A stretch of DNA of 64,000 nt, taken from positions 248,001 to 312,000 of the forward strand of contig NZ_VTER01000006.1 in the NCBI RefSeq assembly GCF_008180445.1, given 5' to 3'. The position numbers and the translations under genes are program-made. This document shows, piece after piece, positions 34,686-42,658 of this stretch. Positions within the stretch are counted from its first letter, which is position 1, and each line of letters starts with the position of its first letter. Origin of the DNA: Bacillus_AB infantis_B. Its GTDB lineage: Bacteria > Bacillota > Bacilli > Bacillales > Cytobacillaceae. Under the pieces are notes generated by a model. It worked only from the letters and a program-made list of their open reading frames with translations, did not search any database and had not been told where the DNA came from.

Positions 34686-34882
34686 TTATGGTGCTTTGCA
34701 GCATGCTGCAAACTTAAAAGGGAAGCCGGTTGAATTCCGGCGCGGTCCCGCCACTGTGATGCTGAGGCTCCTCCCTCGATGCCACTGTTCCTTAGCGGAC
34801 GGGAAGGCGGAAGGAGTCTATGATGCTTAGCCAGGAGACCTGCCATAAAGAAGTACACAACCTTCCTACGGGTGATAGGAGA
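34686..34882 (+). ncRNA. Cobalamin (B12) riboswitch
   Basis: Conserved elements in order: AAAAGGGAAGCCGGTTGAA, TTCCGGCGCGGTCCCGCCAC, TGTGATGCTGAGG, and the B12 box AGCCAGGAGACCTGCC, followed by the CTACGGGTGATAGG loop that can form the regulatory kissing contact. A terminator and then an acyl-CoA thioesterase gene follow, so the thioesterase seems to be the regulated gene. An ORF on the minus strand here is accidental. Confidence 0.93.
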
Positions 34883-34937
34883 GTGATGCGCTTTTAATAT
34901 GGCAAAGTTTTATTATTTGTTAAATTTTGTAATGTGC

Positions 34938-34972
34938 AGGCATCCTCTATGAAGGATGCCTTTTATTTTTTC
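34938..34972 (+). terminator. Terminator downstream of the cobalamin riboswitch
   Basis: AGGCATCCT and AGGATGCCT pair around CTATGA and are followed by TTTATTTTTT, about 55 bp after the aptamer and 30 bp before the next start codon. Confidence 0.85.
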
Positions 34973-35000
34973 CAGACAATAAGCCTGAGGAGTGAAACCT

Positions 35001-35474
35001 ATGGAAAAAGCTTATCCAGCAGACCGTTCCCGCACCATACAGACCAGGCTAGTTCTTCCGCCGGATACAAACCATCTTCAGACGATTTTCGGAGGCAAAG
35101 TGCTATCCTATATTGACGAAATTGCTGCCATTACTGCAATGAAGCATTCCGGCAGCATGGTAGTAACAGCTTCGATCGACTCTGTGGATTTCCTGTCTTC
35201 AGCTTCAGTCGGTGACGCCCTTACTCTTGAAGCCTTTGTAGCCTCAACAGGGAGAACCTCCATGGAAGTCTATGTGAAAGTGCATGCAGCCAATCTTTTA
35301 ACAGGAAAAAGAACGTTGACGACCGAATCGTTTTTAACCATGGTTGCCGTGGATGAAAACGGCAGGCCCATCCCTGTATCCCGGGTGCTGCCTCATTCTG
35401 ATGAAGAAATCAGGCTGTTTGCTTCAGCAAGAGCACGAAAGGAGCATAGGAGAAACAGAATGCTTATACGATAA
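35001..35474 (+). CDS. Acyl-CoA thioesterase (YkhA-like hotdog fold)
   Basis: A 157-aa cytosolic enzyme hydrolysing acyl-CoA to free acid and CoA. The hotdog signature is LPPDTNHLQTIFGGKVLSYI, with the family's catalytic Asn/Asp region, and the later SVDFLSSASVGDAL and KRTLTTESFLTMVAVDENG. ATG 35001 follows GAGGAG; GTG 34992 overlaps that site. It sits directly behind a cobalamin riboswitch and its terminator, an uncommon regulatory partner for this family. Confidence 0.9.
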   Translation: MEKAYPADRSRTIQTRLVLPPDTNHLQTIFGGKVLSYIDEIAAITAMKHSGSMVVTASIDSVDFLSSASVGDALTLEAFVASTGRTSMEVYVKVHAANLLTGKRTLTTESFLTMVAVDENGRPIPVSRVLPHSDEEIRLFASARARKEHRRNRMLIR

Positions 35475-35520
35475 GAGGTGGCTTTCAGATACATCTGTAT
35501 TCATGAAATATGGCACATCT

Positions 35521-37170
35521 TCAGCAGCTAGTTCTTAGGGCTGCTTCCAGCCTATCCAGCTCCTCTGAGATCCTTCCTTCTTCTATGCGGCTGAAAAGGG
35601 GGGCGATAGTGCCGAGTCTTTTCTCTGCAACCCCAGCCTCTTTCCATTCCAGCGTATGCGTATTATCCTGCAGCATGTTATTTATCTTCCTGCTGGAGAA
35701 AGGGAGGAAGGGGTTCAGAAGCCTCGCCAGATTTTTGATGATGTACACACATGACTGCAATGCATCTGCACATTTTTGCGGATCGCTTTTAATCGTTTTC
35801 CAGGGCTGTTCACTGTCAAAATATTTATTGGCCGAGCGTACGAAGGCGAATATCTCCTCAAGCGCTTCTTTAAGCTTTGCGCCTTCGATCTTTTCTCCGC
35901 TACTGTTATATAAATGCTTAATATCCTCCTGTACAGCTTCACTTAATTTTCCTTCCGGTATCATGCTGTCATAATATTTTTCGATAAACTTAAAAGTTCT
36001 GTTGACCAGATTGCCATATGCTCCAAGCAGCTCGCTGTTATGGCTGTAGATGAATTCCCGCCAGGAAAAGTCAGCATCCCTGTTCTCAGGAGCATTGACA
36101 GCAAGGAAATACCGGATAGAATCCGGTTCATATCTTTCAAGTATGTCAGGGACCCAGACTGCATAGTTCCTGCTTGTTGAAAGCTTTTTTTTCTCAAGGG
36201 TAAGATATTCGCTGGAAATCATCCGCGCTGATCCCCCAGGCAGCCCTATCCCCATTTGAATAGCCGGCCAGATAATGGTATGGAAAGGGATATTGTCTTT
36301 TCCATGCACATAATAAGATACAACATCACTTTCCCCGAACCTGCTGCCGTCCTTGCCCTGCTGGCGGGCCCATTCCCTGCTGGCAGAAAGATAGCCAATC
36401 ACCGCTTCAATCCACACATATATTTTTTTCTTCTCCATTCCTTCAACAGGAACTGGCACCCCAACATCCAAATCCCTAGTTGCCGCCCGGTCCTGCAGCC
36501 CCTCAGTTAAATATCTTCTTGTCAGGCTGCAGCTGTTGTCCCTCCACAAATGGCGGGAGCGTGCCTTCTCGGACAGCTCTTCAAGCTGCCTCTGAAAATG
36601 GCTCAGCCTGAAATAATAATGTTCAGTTTCTTTCATTTCCGGCGGTGTCCCGCATATTTTACAGGATTTTTCCAGAAGGTCGGCCGGCTCAAGTATGGCT
36701 GAGCAGGCATCGCATTGATCACCCCGTGCATGGCTGCCGCAGGAAGGGCAGATTCCCTCTACGTACCTGTCAGGCAGAAACTGGACACATGTCCGGCAAT
36801 AAGATTGTTCAATCGTTCTTGGAAAAAGATGACCATTTTCCAAGAGTGACAGAAATACCTCCTGGACAGTCTGATGATGATGCAGGGCATCTGTCCTTGT
36901 ATAAAGATCGTAAGTAAAACCCAGCTGTTCAAAGCTCGCTGCGAATTCGCTGTGATAGCGGTCAGCTATTTCTTTTGCAGATTTGCCTTCATTTTTTGCC
37001 CTGATAGCTATGGGTGTTCCATTGCAGTCGCTCCCGGACACATACAGGACTTCTTCGCCCTTCATTCTGTAATATCTTGCAAGAATATCTCCGGGCAGCA
37101 GACTTGAAATGTGCCCGAGATGAAGGGAACCGTTTGCGTAGGGCCATGCCCCGCCAATAAATATAGCCAT
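35521..37170 (-). CDS. metG: Methionyl-tRNA synthetase (MetG1/archaeal-like type)
   Basis: A 549-aa class I synthetase charging tRNA-Met. HIGH motif is HLGH in PYANGSLHLGHISS; the KMSKS loop is KLSTSRN. Zinc knuckle cysteines are seen in CRTCVQFLP, CPSCGSHARGDQCDAC and CKICG, giving the four-pair knuckle of the MetG1 type, unlike the usual Bacillus MetS. It lacks the C-terminal dimerisation domain. The T-box leader upstream shows control by uncharged tRNA. It may be a second or replacement MetRS. Confidence 0.93.
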   Translation of the reverse strand: MAIFIGGAWPYANGSLHLGHISSLLPGDILARYYRMKGEEVLYVSGSDCNGTPIAIRAKNEGKSAKEIADRYHSEFAASFEQLGFTYDLYTRTDALHHHQTVQEVFLSLLENGHLFPRTIEQSYCRTCVQFLPDRYVEGICPSCGSHARGDQCDACSAILEPADLLEKSCKICGTPPEMKETEHYYFRLSHFQRQLEELSEKARSRHLWRDNSCSLTRRYLTEGLQDRAATRDLDVGVPVPVEGMEKKKIYVWIEAVIGYLSASREWARQQGKDGSRFGESDVVSYYVHGKDNIPFHTIIWPAIQMGIGLPGGSARMISSEYLTLEKKKLSTSRNYAVWVPDILERYEPDSIRYFLAVNAPENRDADFSWREFIYSHNSELLGAYGNLVNRTFKFIEKYYDSMIPEGKLSEAVQEDIKHLYNSSGEKIEGAKLKEALEEIFAFVRSANKYFDSEQPWKTIKSDPQKCADALQSCVYIIKNLARLLNPFLPFSSRKINNMLQDNTHTLEWKEAGVAEKRLGTIAPLFSRIEEGRISEELDRLEAALRTSC

Positions 37171-37204
37171 TATACTTCTCCTCCTTTTTTCATCGGCAGA
37201 TTTT

Positions 37205-37495
37205 TATATAAAACAAAAAAGCCCCGTCCTTCTCTATAGATATATAGAAAAGGACGGGGCTTGCCCGCGGTACCACCTTTATTCGCCTTTCGGCCTCTGC
37301 AAGTACGGGGCATAAAGATGCCCTTATACTGTGGGTTGGATAACAAGTACCACTACTTGCCGCAGCCTACTGACGAATTACGTGTTCGGGACGGGGCTCG
37401 GAGACCATTGTTCAAACAGCCGCTTTTGCTTCTTTTCACCTGCCGAAGCTCTCTGGGAAAAACGGATCTGCTCTACTTTTTCTCTTCAATGCCTT
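37205..37495 (-). ncRNA. T-box leader of metG
   Basis: On the minus strand: Stem I with AGAGAGCTTCGGCAGGTGAAA, specifier candidate ATG (37408-37406, in GAACAATGG), the T-box AAAGGTGGTACCGCGGG (centred on 37264-37280), then the terminator stem GCCCCGTCCTTTTC/GAGAAGGACGGGGC and TTTTTT (37217-37262). An AUG specifier agrees with control by tRNA-Met. ORFs in this region are accidental. Between 37496 and 37713 I see no gene. Confidence 0.93.
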
Positions 37496-37713
37496 AATAT
37501 AAAAGTTAATATCTGCCAATGATTTAAAAATTATTATATGCACTAACTGCAAGAATGTCCAGCAGAATTTTAAAATGCAAGAGCAGAAGTCAGAATATAA
37601 CAGCAAGGTGTTACCTTCAAATATTTGACTGTTTAAAAGCAAACCTTTATCATACAAAAGGCAGATAATGATAATATTCGTATAGAATAGTCCAGACAAA
37701 GGGAAGGCTGATT

Positions 37714-38562
37714 ATGCAGAAAAACCAAATGTTATTTGAATATCTCAGCAATAATTCTCAAAGAATTACTGACAAATGGCTGAGCACCAGGGCAAAAGGA
37801 AAAGGATCGATCTATTCAGCTGAAGCGGATATAAAGATTGAAAGAATGCTCCGTGAGCAAAATGCCTTCACTAATAAGACCGTTTCGACCATTCTTTTGG
37901 ATGACCGGTCTTTATTCGAAAAATTGGTCCAGGAATGGGCGAGCACAGTTGCTGAAAGCAGGGCAGATACCGATACTCCGATCTATGAGGTAATATCAGC
38001 TTTAAGCAAAGTGAGAGATACATACTGGGAATTTGTAGAAGAATTTGCGAAAAAGAACGATGAGATTGACAAGGAGGATATCCTCCAGTGGAGTCTGGTC
38101 ATTCATTCAGCTTTTGACATACTCGCACAAAAATTTGCAGAACAATATTACAATATCACAAGAAACAGGCTGAGAGCACAGCAGGATCTCATCCATCAGC
38201 TTGGCGCACCTATCATTCCGATCATCGGATCCCTCGGTGTTCTGCCTTTGATCGGCGATATTGATACAGAAAGAGCTAAAGCAATCCTAGAGAGTGTACC
38301 CCTGCAGTGTACAGAAGCAAAGCTTTCCTATTTGTTTATCGATCTGTCAGGTGTACCGATTGTTGATACTATGGTAGCACAGCAAATCTATCATATCGTG
38401 CAGACACTGGACCTGCTTGGAATCAAAACGACTATTTCCGGCATCCGTCCGGAAGTTGCCATGACATCTATCCAGCTTGGAATCGACTTCAGCAAAATCA
38501 ATACACATAGCACATTGAAAAATGCCCTGGCGAAAATGGGGCTGAGCATGAAAGCTGAATGA
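37714..38562 (+). CDS. RsbR-type stressosome protein with STAS domain
   Basis: A 282-aa protein. The N-terminal half (about 1-150) is an all-helical non-heme-globin-like sensory domain as in RsbR paralogs; the C-terminal half (about 160-275) is a STAS domain opening with LIHQLGAPIIPIIGSLGVLP and containing the LSYLFIDLSGVPIVDT core that includes the usual phosphoacceptor region. It should build the stressosome that controls SigB through RsbS/RsbT. No rsbS/T is adjacent, so it is an unlinked paralog. Confidence 0.9.
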   Translation: MQKNQMLFEYLSNNSQRITDKWLSTRAKGKGSIYSAEADIKIERMLREQNAFTNKTVSTILLDDRSLFEKLVQEWASTVAESRADTDTPIYEVISALSKVRDTYWEFVEEFAKKNDEIDKEDILQWSLVIHSAFDILAQKFAEQYYNITRNRLRAQQDLIHQLGAPIIPIIGSLGVLPLIGDIDTERAKAILESVPLQCTEAKLSYLFIDLSGVPIVDTMVAQQIYHIVQTLDLLGIKTTISGIRPEVAMTSIQLGIDFSKINTHSTLKNALAKMGLSMKAE

Positions 38563-38984
38563 ATAGAAAATGCACCCCTGCTTTTAAGCCTGAGGTGCAT
38601 TTTTTTTGGAGCAAGAGGCAAGCCGGCAGGCGCGCCGGAGGCTCTGAATCTTTTCAAGGCTGGCGGAATGATGCCTGCAATAAGAAGGACGAAGAAGATC
38701 AAGCCGATGACAGCAAGGACGAGTGATGCAAAAAAGACCGGGCCTTTTCTAAAGAAGAAGGGTTCATCTTTCTGGATGATACCCGTTTGGGCGCTCACCA
38801 TGCTGTTGATGTGCCTCTGGGGCGAACCGCCGCTTGTTGAAAAAATAAAAGTAACTGCAGCAAATGCCGCGCCAATGAAGAAAAGAACTTCAATTAACCT
38901 TACAGAAAAATATGCTGCCACTCCCCATGCGGCCAGCGCTTCAGCTGTTAAAGCAGCTATAAAGACAATTGTATTCCTGCTCAT
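38391..38984 (-). CDS. Small membrane protein with an apparently lost stop codon
   Basis: A 197-aa frame starting at 38984 after GAGGTGA. Residues 1-110 make sense as a membrane protein with three or four helices (TIVFIAALTAEALAAWGVAA, LIFFVLLIAGIIPP). Beyond about residue 112 the frame runs through the rsbR terminator and 170 bp into the rsbR gene on the opposite strand, which is not expected of a real protein end. A shift of one base near 38670 would give an immediate TGA (CCT TGA). A lost stop or a sequence error is likely; the true product is probably about 115 aa. Confidence 0.55.
   Translation of the reverse strand: MSRNTIVFIAALTAEALAAWGVAAYFSVRLIEVLFFIGAAFAAVTFIFSTSGGSPQRHINSMVSAQTGIIQKDEPFFFRKGPVFFASLVLAVIGLIFFVLLIAGIIPPALKRFRASGAPAGLPLAPKKMHLRLKSRGAFSIHSAFMLSPIFARAFFNVLCVLILLKSIPSWIDVMATSGRMPEIVVLIPSRSSVCTI
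38567..38608. terminator. Terminator after the RsbR paralog
   Basis: AAAATGCACC and GGTGCATTTTTTTT pair around a 19-nt loop containing CTGCTTTTAAGCCTGA. Confidence 0.88.
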
Positions 38985-39110
38985 TACTATCACCTCGTCA
39001 TCTATACGATGAAAGAGCTGAAAATGTTTCACTAAATATTAAAATATTATAAGGAATATTCAGATCATTATGATAAGATATACAAAAATCTACTCTAAAA
39101 GGAGATCATA

Positions 39111-39839
39111 ATGATTTTACAAGGAGCAGGAAAGCTGTCCATAAATGGGATTGGGTCTTCGGACGGCGGGAGCTATGATAAGGTATGCATCAACGGAAAA
39201 GGCACCGTCAATGGCAATATTGAATGCCGCATATTTGATTGCAATGGTTCAGGACAATTCGACGGAGACGTACTGTCTTCTGAAAAAGCTAAAATCAATG
39301 GAAATGCAGCGATTGCCGGAAGCTTCTCAGGGGCAACGCTGTCTATCGACGGCAGCGCAGGGTTTTCCGGTAATGTGGCTGCTGCGGACGAAATTAAGGT
39401 AAATGGAAAAGGAAGAATCGGCGGAAAGCTCGCATCCAGAAAAATTATCGTTAATGGCAGGCTTACTGCAGGCGGCAGTGTGGAAACAGAGGAATTCATA
39501 TCAGAAGGTCAATTTATAATCGGCAGCCATTTGGCCGCGGAGAGCATAAAGTCTTTTATCATGGGCGAGTGCAAAGTTCAAGAGATGAGAGGAAGAAGCA
39601 TTCTAATCAGGCAAAAGAAAGACAACCCGCTCAGAGGGCTGCTTCAATCTTTTTTTCCTTCCCGGCTTGAAGCAGCTTTGATAGAAGGTGAAGAGATACA
39701 TCTCGAAAATACGAATGTGAAGATGGTAAGGGGGAATCATATTGTGATAGGTGAAAATGCCATTGCTGATACTGTGGAGTATACAGGATCCCTCAAATTT
39801 GAGGGGAACGGTACGGCTTTGGAGAGCAGGAAAATATAA
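39111..39839 (+). CDS. Bactofilin-family polymer-forming protein
   Basis: A 242-aa beta-helical protein. Repeats of about 8-17 residues with small and Gly-Asn turns (INGKGTVNG, CNGSGQFDGDV, INGNAAIAGSF, VNGKGRIGGKL, VNGRLTAGGSV) form a continuous right-handed beta-helix characteristic of bactofilin/DUF583 proteins (B. subtilis BacE/BacF type), which assemble into filaments near the membrane and affect motility or cell shape. The start follows AAAGGAG. The C-terminal 80 residues are less regular. Confidence 0.85.
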   Translation: MILQGAGKLSINGIGSSDGGSYDKVCINGKGTVNGNIECRIFDCNGSGQFDGDVLSSEKAKINGNAAIAGSFSGATLSIDGSAGFSGNVAAADEIKVNGKGRIGGKLASRKIIVNGRLTAGGSVETEEFISEGQFIIGSHLAAESIKSFIMGECKVQEMRGRSILIRQKKDNPLRGLLQSFFPSRLEAALIEGEEIHLENTNVKMVRGNHIVIGENAIADTVEYTGSLKFEGNGTALESRKI

Positions 39840-39985
39840 TCTATTATCTGGAATTTACAGCTGACTGGGCGCCTGGAATAGGGCGTCTTTTTATTAGCTC
39901 ATTAGTGCTGGTTTTTGAAACAGAAGATAAAACGGTTTAAACGCGGAAAAAAACAGGGAAAATAAATGAAAGCTCCAGAAAATAT

Positions 39986-40034
39986 TTGAACATCCTTCAT
40001 ACTTATAGCATAATATATGTACATATACTCATAT
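39986..40034 (+). promoter_or_regulatory. czcD promoter with CzrA-type operator
   Basis: TTGAAC (39986-39991), 17-bp spacer, CATAAT (40009-40014), with the dyad ATATG-N10-CATAT (40015-40034) immediately downstream. It is similar to ArsR/CzrA sites (TATGAA..TTCATA class) and would let CzrA block initiation until zinc or cobalt is high. Confidence 0.55.
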
Positions 40035-40048
40035 AAGGAGGGGATGAA

Positions 40049-40966
40049 ATGGGACATCATCATAATCATGGACACGGACATTCTCACGGCCATTCTAGCA
40101 ACAAACGGGCGCTCTTTCTTTCATTTATCATCATTGCTTCTTTTATGGTCGTTGAAGTGATAGGGGGCATCTTGACAAACAGCCTTGCTCTTTTATCAGA
40201 TGCCGGCCATATGCTCAGCGACGCTGCCGCCCTGGGACTGAGCTTTTTTGCTATAAAGCTTGGAGAAAAGCAGGCGACTTCCGCAAAATCTTATGGCTTT
40301 AAAAGATTTGAAATCATTGCAGCTGCATTGAATGGGCTGACGCTGATCGCGATTTCCATTTACATCTTTTATGAGGCCGTCCAAAGGATTATGGATCCGC
40401 CTGCAGTCCAAAGCATGGGCATGCTTGCTATCTCGGTTCTCGGCCTTATTGTCAACATCATTGCAGCCTGGATACTGATGAAGGGCGACAAAGATGAAAA
40501 CTTGAATGTAAGAAGCGCCTTTCTCCATGTACTTGGCGATATGCTGGGCTCTGTAGGCGCCATCACTGCAGCTTTGCTTATTTATTTCTTTAATTGGGGC
40601 ATTGCAGATCCGATTGCAAGCGTCATCGTTGCCATCCTGATCATTATCAGCGGATGGAGAGTTACAAAGGATTCTTTCCATATATTGATGGAAGGAGCCC
40701 CTGAACAGATTGACGCCTCCAGTATCCGCAGCTCTCTGGAAAGCATCATATCTGTAAAAGAAATTCATGATCTCCATATCTGGTCGATCACATCAGGAGT
40801 GCCGATGCTCAGCTGCCATATCGCTATCACAGAGGAAGGCCGTCACGATGAAGTCCTTAGAGAAGCACAGGCTGCCCTTCATAACCAGTTCGGAATCGAC
40901 CATAGCACCATCCAGGTGGAAAGATATGAAAAAGGCTGCCCAAGTGCGCATGGCACATGCAATTAA
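40049..40966 (+). CDS. czcD: CzcD-type cation diffusion facilitator
   Basis: A 305-aa membrane exporter of Zn2+/Co2+/Cd2+. The His-rich N-terminus (MGHHHNHGHGHSHGHS) is a metal-binding tail. Six helices follow, with the metal sites ALLSDAGHMLSDAAAL and FLHVLGDMLGSVGAI, and the C-terminal ferredoxin-like domain with EIHDLHIWSI. It ends overlapping the convergent czrA gene by 4 nt, which couples transporter and regulator physically. Confidence 0.95.
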   Translation: MGHHHNHGHGHSHGHSSNKRALFLSFIIIASFMVVEVIGGILTNSLALLSDAGHMLSDAAALGLSFFAIKLGEKQATSAKSYGFKRFEIIAAALNGLTLIAISIYIFYEAVQRIMDPPAVQSMGMLAISVLGLIVNIIAAWILMKGDKDENLNVRSAFLHVLGDMLGSVGAITAALLIYFFNWGIADPIASVIVAILIIISGWRVTKDSFHILMEGAPEQIDASSIRSSLESIISVKEIHDLHIWSITSGVPMLSCHIAITEEGRHDEVLREAQAALHNQFGIDHSTIQVERYEKGCPSAHGTCN

Positions 40967-41289
40967 TGGTGGCTGGCATGCTCGATGGTTTGCAGGAGGA
41001 TCCCCATCACATGTTCGTCATCATGGGAATAATATAAGGTAGTGCCCTCACGCCTGAATTTAACCAGCCTGAGATTTTTTAAAAACCGCAGCTGATGGGA
41101 AACCGTCGATTGAAGCAGAGTAAGTTTTTCAGCAATTTCGTTCACTGAATGCTCCCCTTGAAAAAGCAGGTTCAGGATTCTGAGCCTGGTCGGATCGGAT
41201 AAAGCTTTAAATGTCTGCGATACAATGAATAAGGTTTCTTCATCCAGTTCCTGCATAATGTGCGGCTGTGTCTTTTCTTCTTCTGCCAT
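40963..41289 (-). CDS. czrA: CzrA-like ArsR-family metal-responsive repressor
   Basis: A 108-aa winged-helix repressor. The HTH is LTLLQSTVSHQLRFLKN, and the beta-wing FRREGTTLYY. The alpha-5 metal site is complete: Asp/His in DDEHV and two further His in EHASHH, matching the D-H-H-H pattern of zinc-sensing CzrA. It lies convergent to czcD and probably represses it through the operator at 40015-40034. Start after AAGGAGG. Confidence 0.93.
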   Translation of the reverse strand: MAEEEKTQPHIMQELDEETLFIVSQTFKALSDPTRLRILNLLFQGEHSVNEIAEKLTLLQSTVSHQLRFLKNLRLVKFRREGTTLYYSHDDEHVMGILLQTIEHASHH

Positions 41290-41323
41290 TGATTCAGCCT
41301 CCTTTTATATCATTATAAAGAAA

Positions 41324-41378
41324 AAATGCACGAAGAAAAATCCCGGAGAACTTTTCCCGGATTTTTTCTTCGTGCTTC
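41324..41378 (-). terminator. Long hairpin after the YqzG-like gene
   Basis: GCACGAAGAAAAATCCCGG and CCGGATTTTTTCTTCGTGC form an extended stem between the two minus-strand genes, followed on the minus strand by ATTTTTTC. Confidence 0.82.
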
Positions 41379-41434
41379 TTGCTTTTCGGCCCATATAGGT
41401 ATAAATTAATGCTTATCAGCATTTTTTCCCCTAT

Positions 41435-41770
41435 CTATCTTGGCGTCTCCTGATAGGTAATTGCGCGGATTTTTTCCGTTTTTTCTTCAAACGTTATACG
41501 CACAAAAACACCGAATTCCCGATTATCCCTGGAAAGCCAAAGCTTGAAAGTCTCTGTACAGTTTGATCCCTGGGTAGTTCTTCCTACATGAAGATAATCA
41601 AGGATCCTTGCTCCAGGATACTTTATTTTCGTATTGGTCATCGCAAGCTTTCCCCATTTGGCATATGCAGGCGTCTGCTGTGCAGCTGAAATATGCTGGA
41701 TATTTGCAGCAGAAGGGGAAAGCAGAGCAGGGAAACTTAACAATAATATAATCAGTATCGACTTTTTCAA
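41435..41770 (-). CDS. Secreted YqzG-like protein (DUF3889)
   Basis: A 111-aa protein with a signal peptide (KKSILIILLLSFPALLSPSAA). The mature part has the DUF3889 pattern: YAKWGKLAM, KYPGARILDYLHVGR, ETFKLWLSRDNREFGVFVRI. Function unknown; family common in Bacillus. TTG at 41770 is chosen because AAGGAAGTGA precedes it, though GTG 41779 is possible. Confidence 0.78.
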   Translation of the reverse strand: MKKSILIILLLSFPALLSPSAANIQHISAAQQTPAYAKWGKLAMTNTKIKYPGARILDYLHVGRTTQGSNCTETFKLWLSRDNREFGVFVRITFEEKTEKIRAITYQETPR

Positions 41771-41908
41771 ACCGCTCACTTCCTTTATAATTAGTTAGCC
41801 TGCCATCATTGTGTATTAGTATTGAAAAAAAGAGCGCAGTCTATGCCCTTATTAGTTATTTACTTAATTACCGTTACACCAGACATCTTGTAAAAGGCGG
41901 GAGATTGA

Positions 41909-42187
41909 TTGAAACAACCGGAATACGTTAATGTTATGGAAGAAATTGTCGCAGCACTCGTAAAAGTCCTTATGCTGAGCCCGGATTATCAAACCTTCTG
42001 CCAATGCATGAAGTGCCGAGCCGATATTATCGCCATCAGCCTCAATAATCTGCCAAACCATTATGTAACTACAGAAGAAGGCAGGAAAATGGTATTTGAA
42101 CAGCTGAACACAGAGGAAAATCGGAAATGGATCAATAAAAGAATTATCAATGCGATTCATGTGGTGAGTAAATATCCGAAGCATTAG
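41909..42187 (+). CDS. ComFB-family protein
   Basis: A 92-aa protein starting TTG 41909 after GGCGGGAG. The family core is visible: helical start (NVMEEIVAALVKVLM), the CxxC in CQCMKCRADIIAISLNNLP, and HYVTTEEGRK. ComFB relatives are proposed cyclic-dinucleotide receptors linked to motility and competence; B. subtilis comFB lies in the comF operon, but here it stands alone. It is followed within 45 bp by tandem array 2. Confidence 0.85.
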   Translation: MKQPEYVNVMEEIVAALVKVLMLSPDYQTFCQCMKCRADIIAISLNNLPNHYVTTEEGRKMVFEQLNTEENRKWINKRIINAIHVVSKYPKH

Positions 42188-42228
42188 CAGTAAGTGAAGC
42201 GGAGGTATCGAGTTTCTTTTTAAATAAA

Positions 42229-42525
42229 TTGTGGTTGATTCCTGCACATCTTACTGGAGTCACTATTTCATTTTTCTTCAGGATAGTGGTTCCAGCGCTA
42301 CCGGCTAAAGCCACTATTTTCATTTTTCTTCAATATAGTGGTCCCAGCTCCTCCGGCTGGAGCCACTATTGTCATTTTTCTTCAGGATAGTGGTCCCAGC
42401 TCCTCCGGCTGGAGCCATTATTGTCATTTTTCTTCAGGATAGTGGTCTCAGCGCAACCGGCTGGAGCCACTATTTTCATTTTTCTTCAATATAGTGGATT
42501 AACCGTCACCGCCTTGACCACTATT
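42229..42525. repeat. Tandem array 2: five to six copies of a 52-bp palindromic unit
   Basis: Units (ATAGTGG) begin at 42283, 42335, 42387, 42439 and 42491, exactly 52 bp apart, with a decayed copy from about 42229. The dyad ATAGTGG-TCCCAGC ... GCTGGAG-CCACTAT has 14-bp near-complementary arms; the outer 7 bp are kept in all copies but one change. Linker: TTTTCATTTTTCTTCA, a T-rich stretch on the plus strand after each hairpin. No gene lies between 42188 and the start of the acyl-CoA dehydrogenase. Confidence 0.94.
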
Positions 42526-42658
42526 GTTTATTTCATATCATAATGAGGGCCCCAGCACATCTTGCCCCAAATTTTAATACACATTAATTGCACACTAACC
42601 CCATCTGATTAATAATAGTAGTAACGTGAATTGAATGGAAAAGTTAAGGAGGAGTAAT

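Noticed and set aside
34622..34858. 78-aa minus-strand ORF
   Set aside because: It lies exactly over the cobalamin riboswitch and has no ribosome site.
37261..37522. Plus-strand ORFs of 63-78 aa upstream of metG
   Set aside because: They are antisense to the T-box leader.
38668..39012. 114-aa plus-strand ORF opposite the small membrane protein
   Set aside because: It lacks a ribosome site and the opposite frame has a good start and membrane helices.
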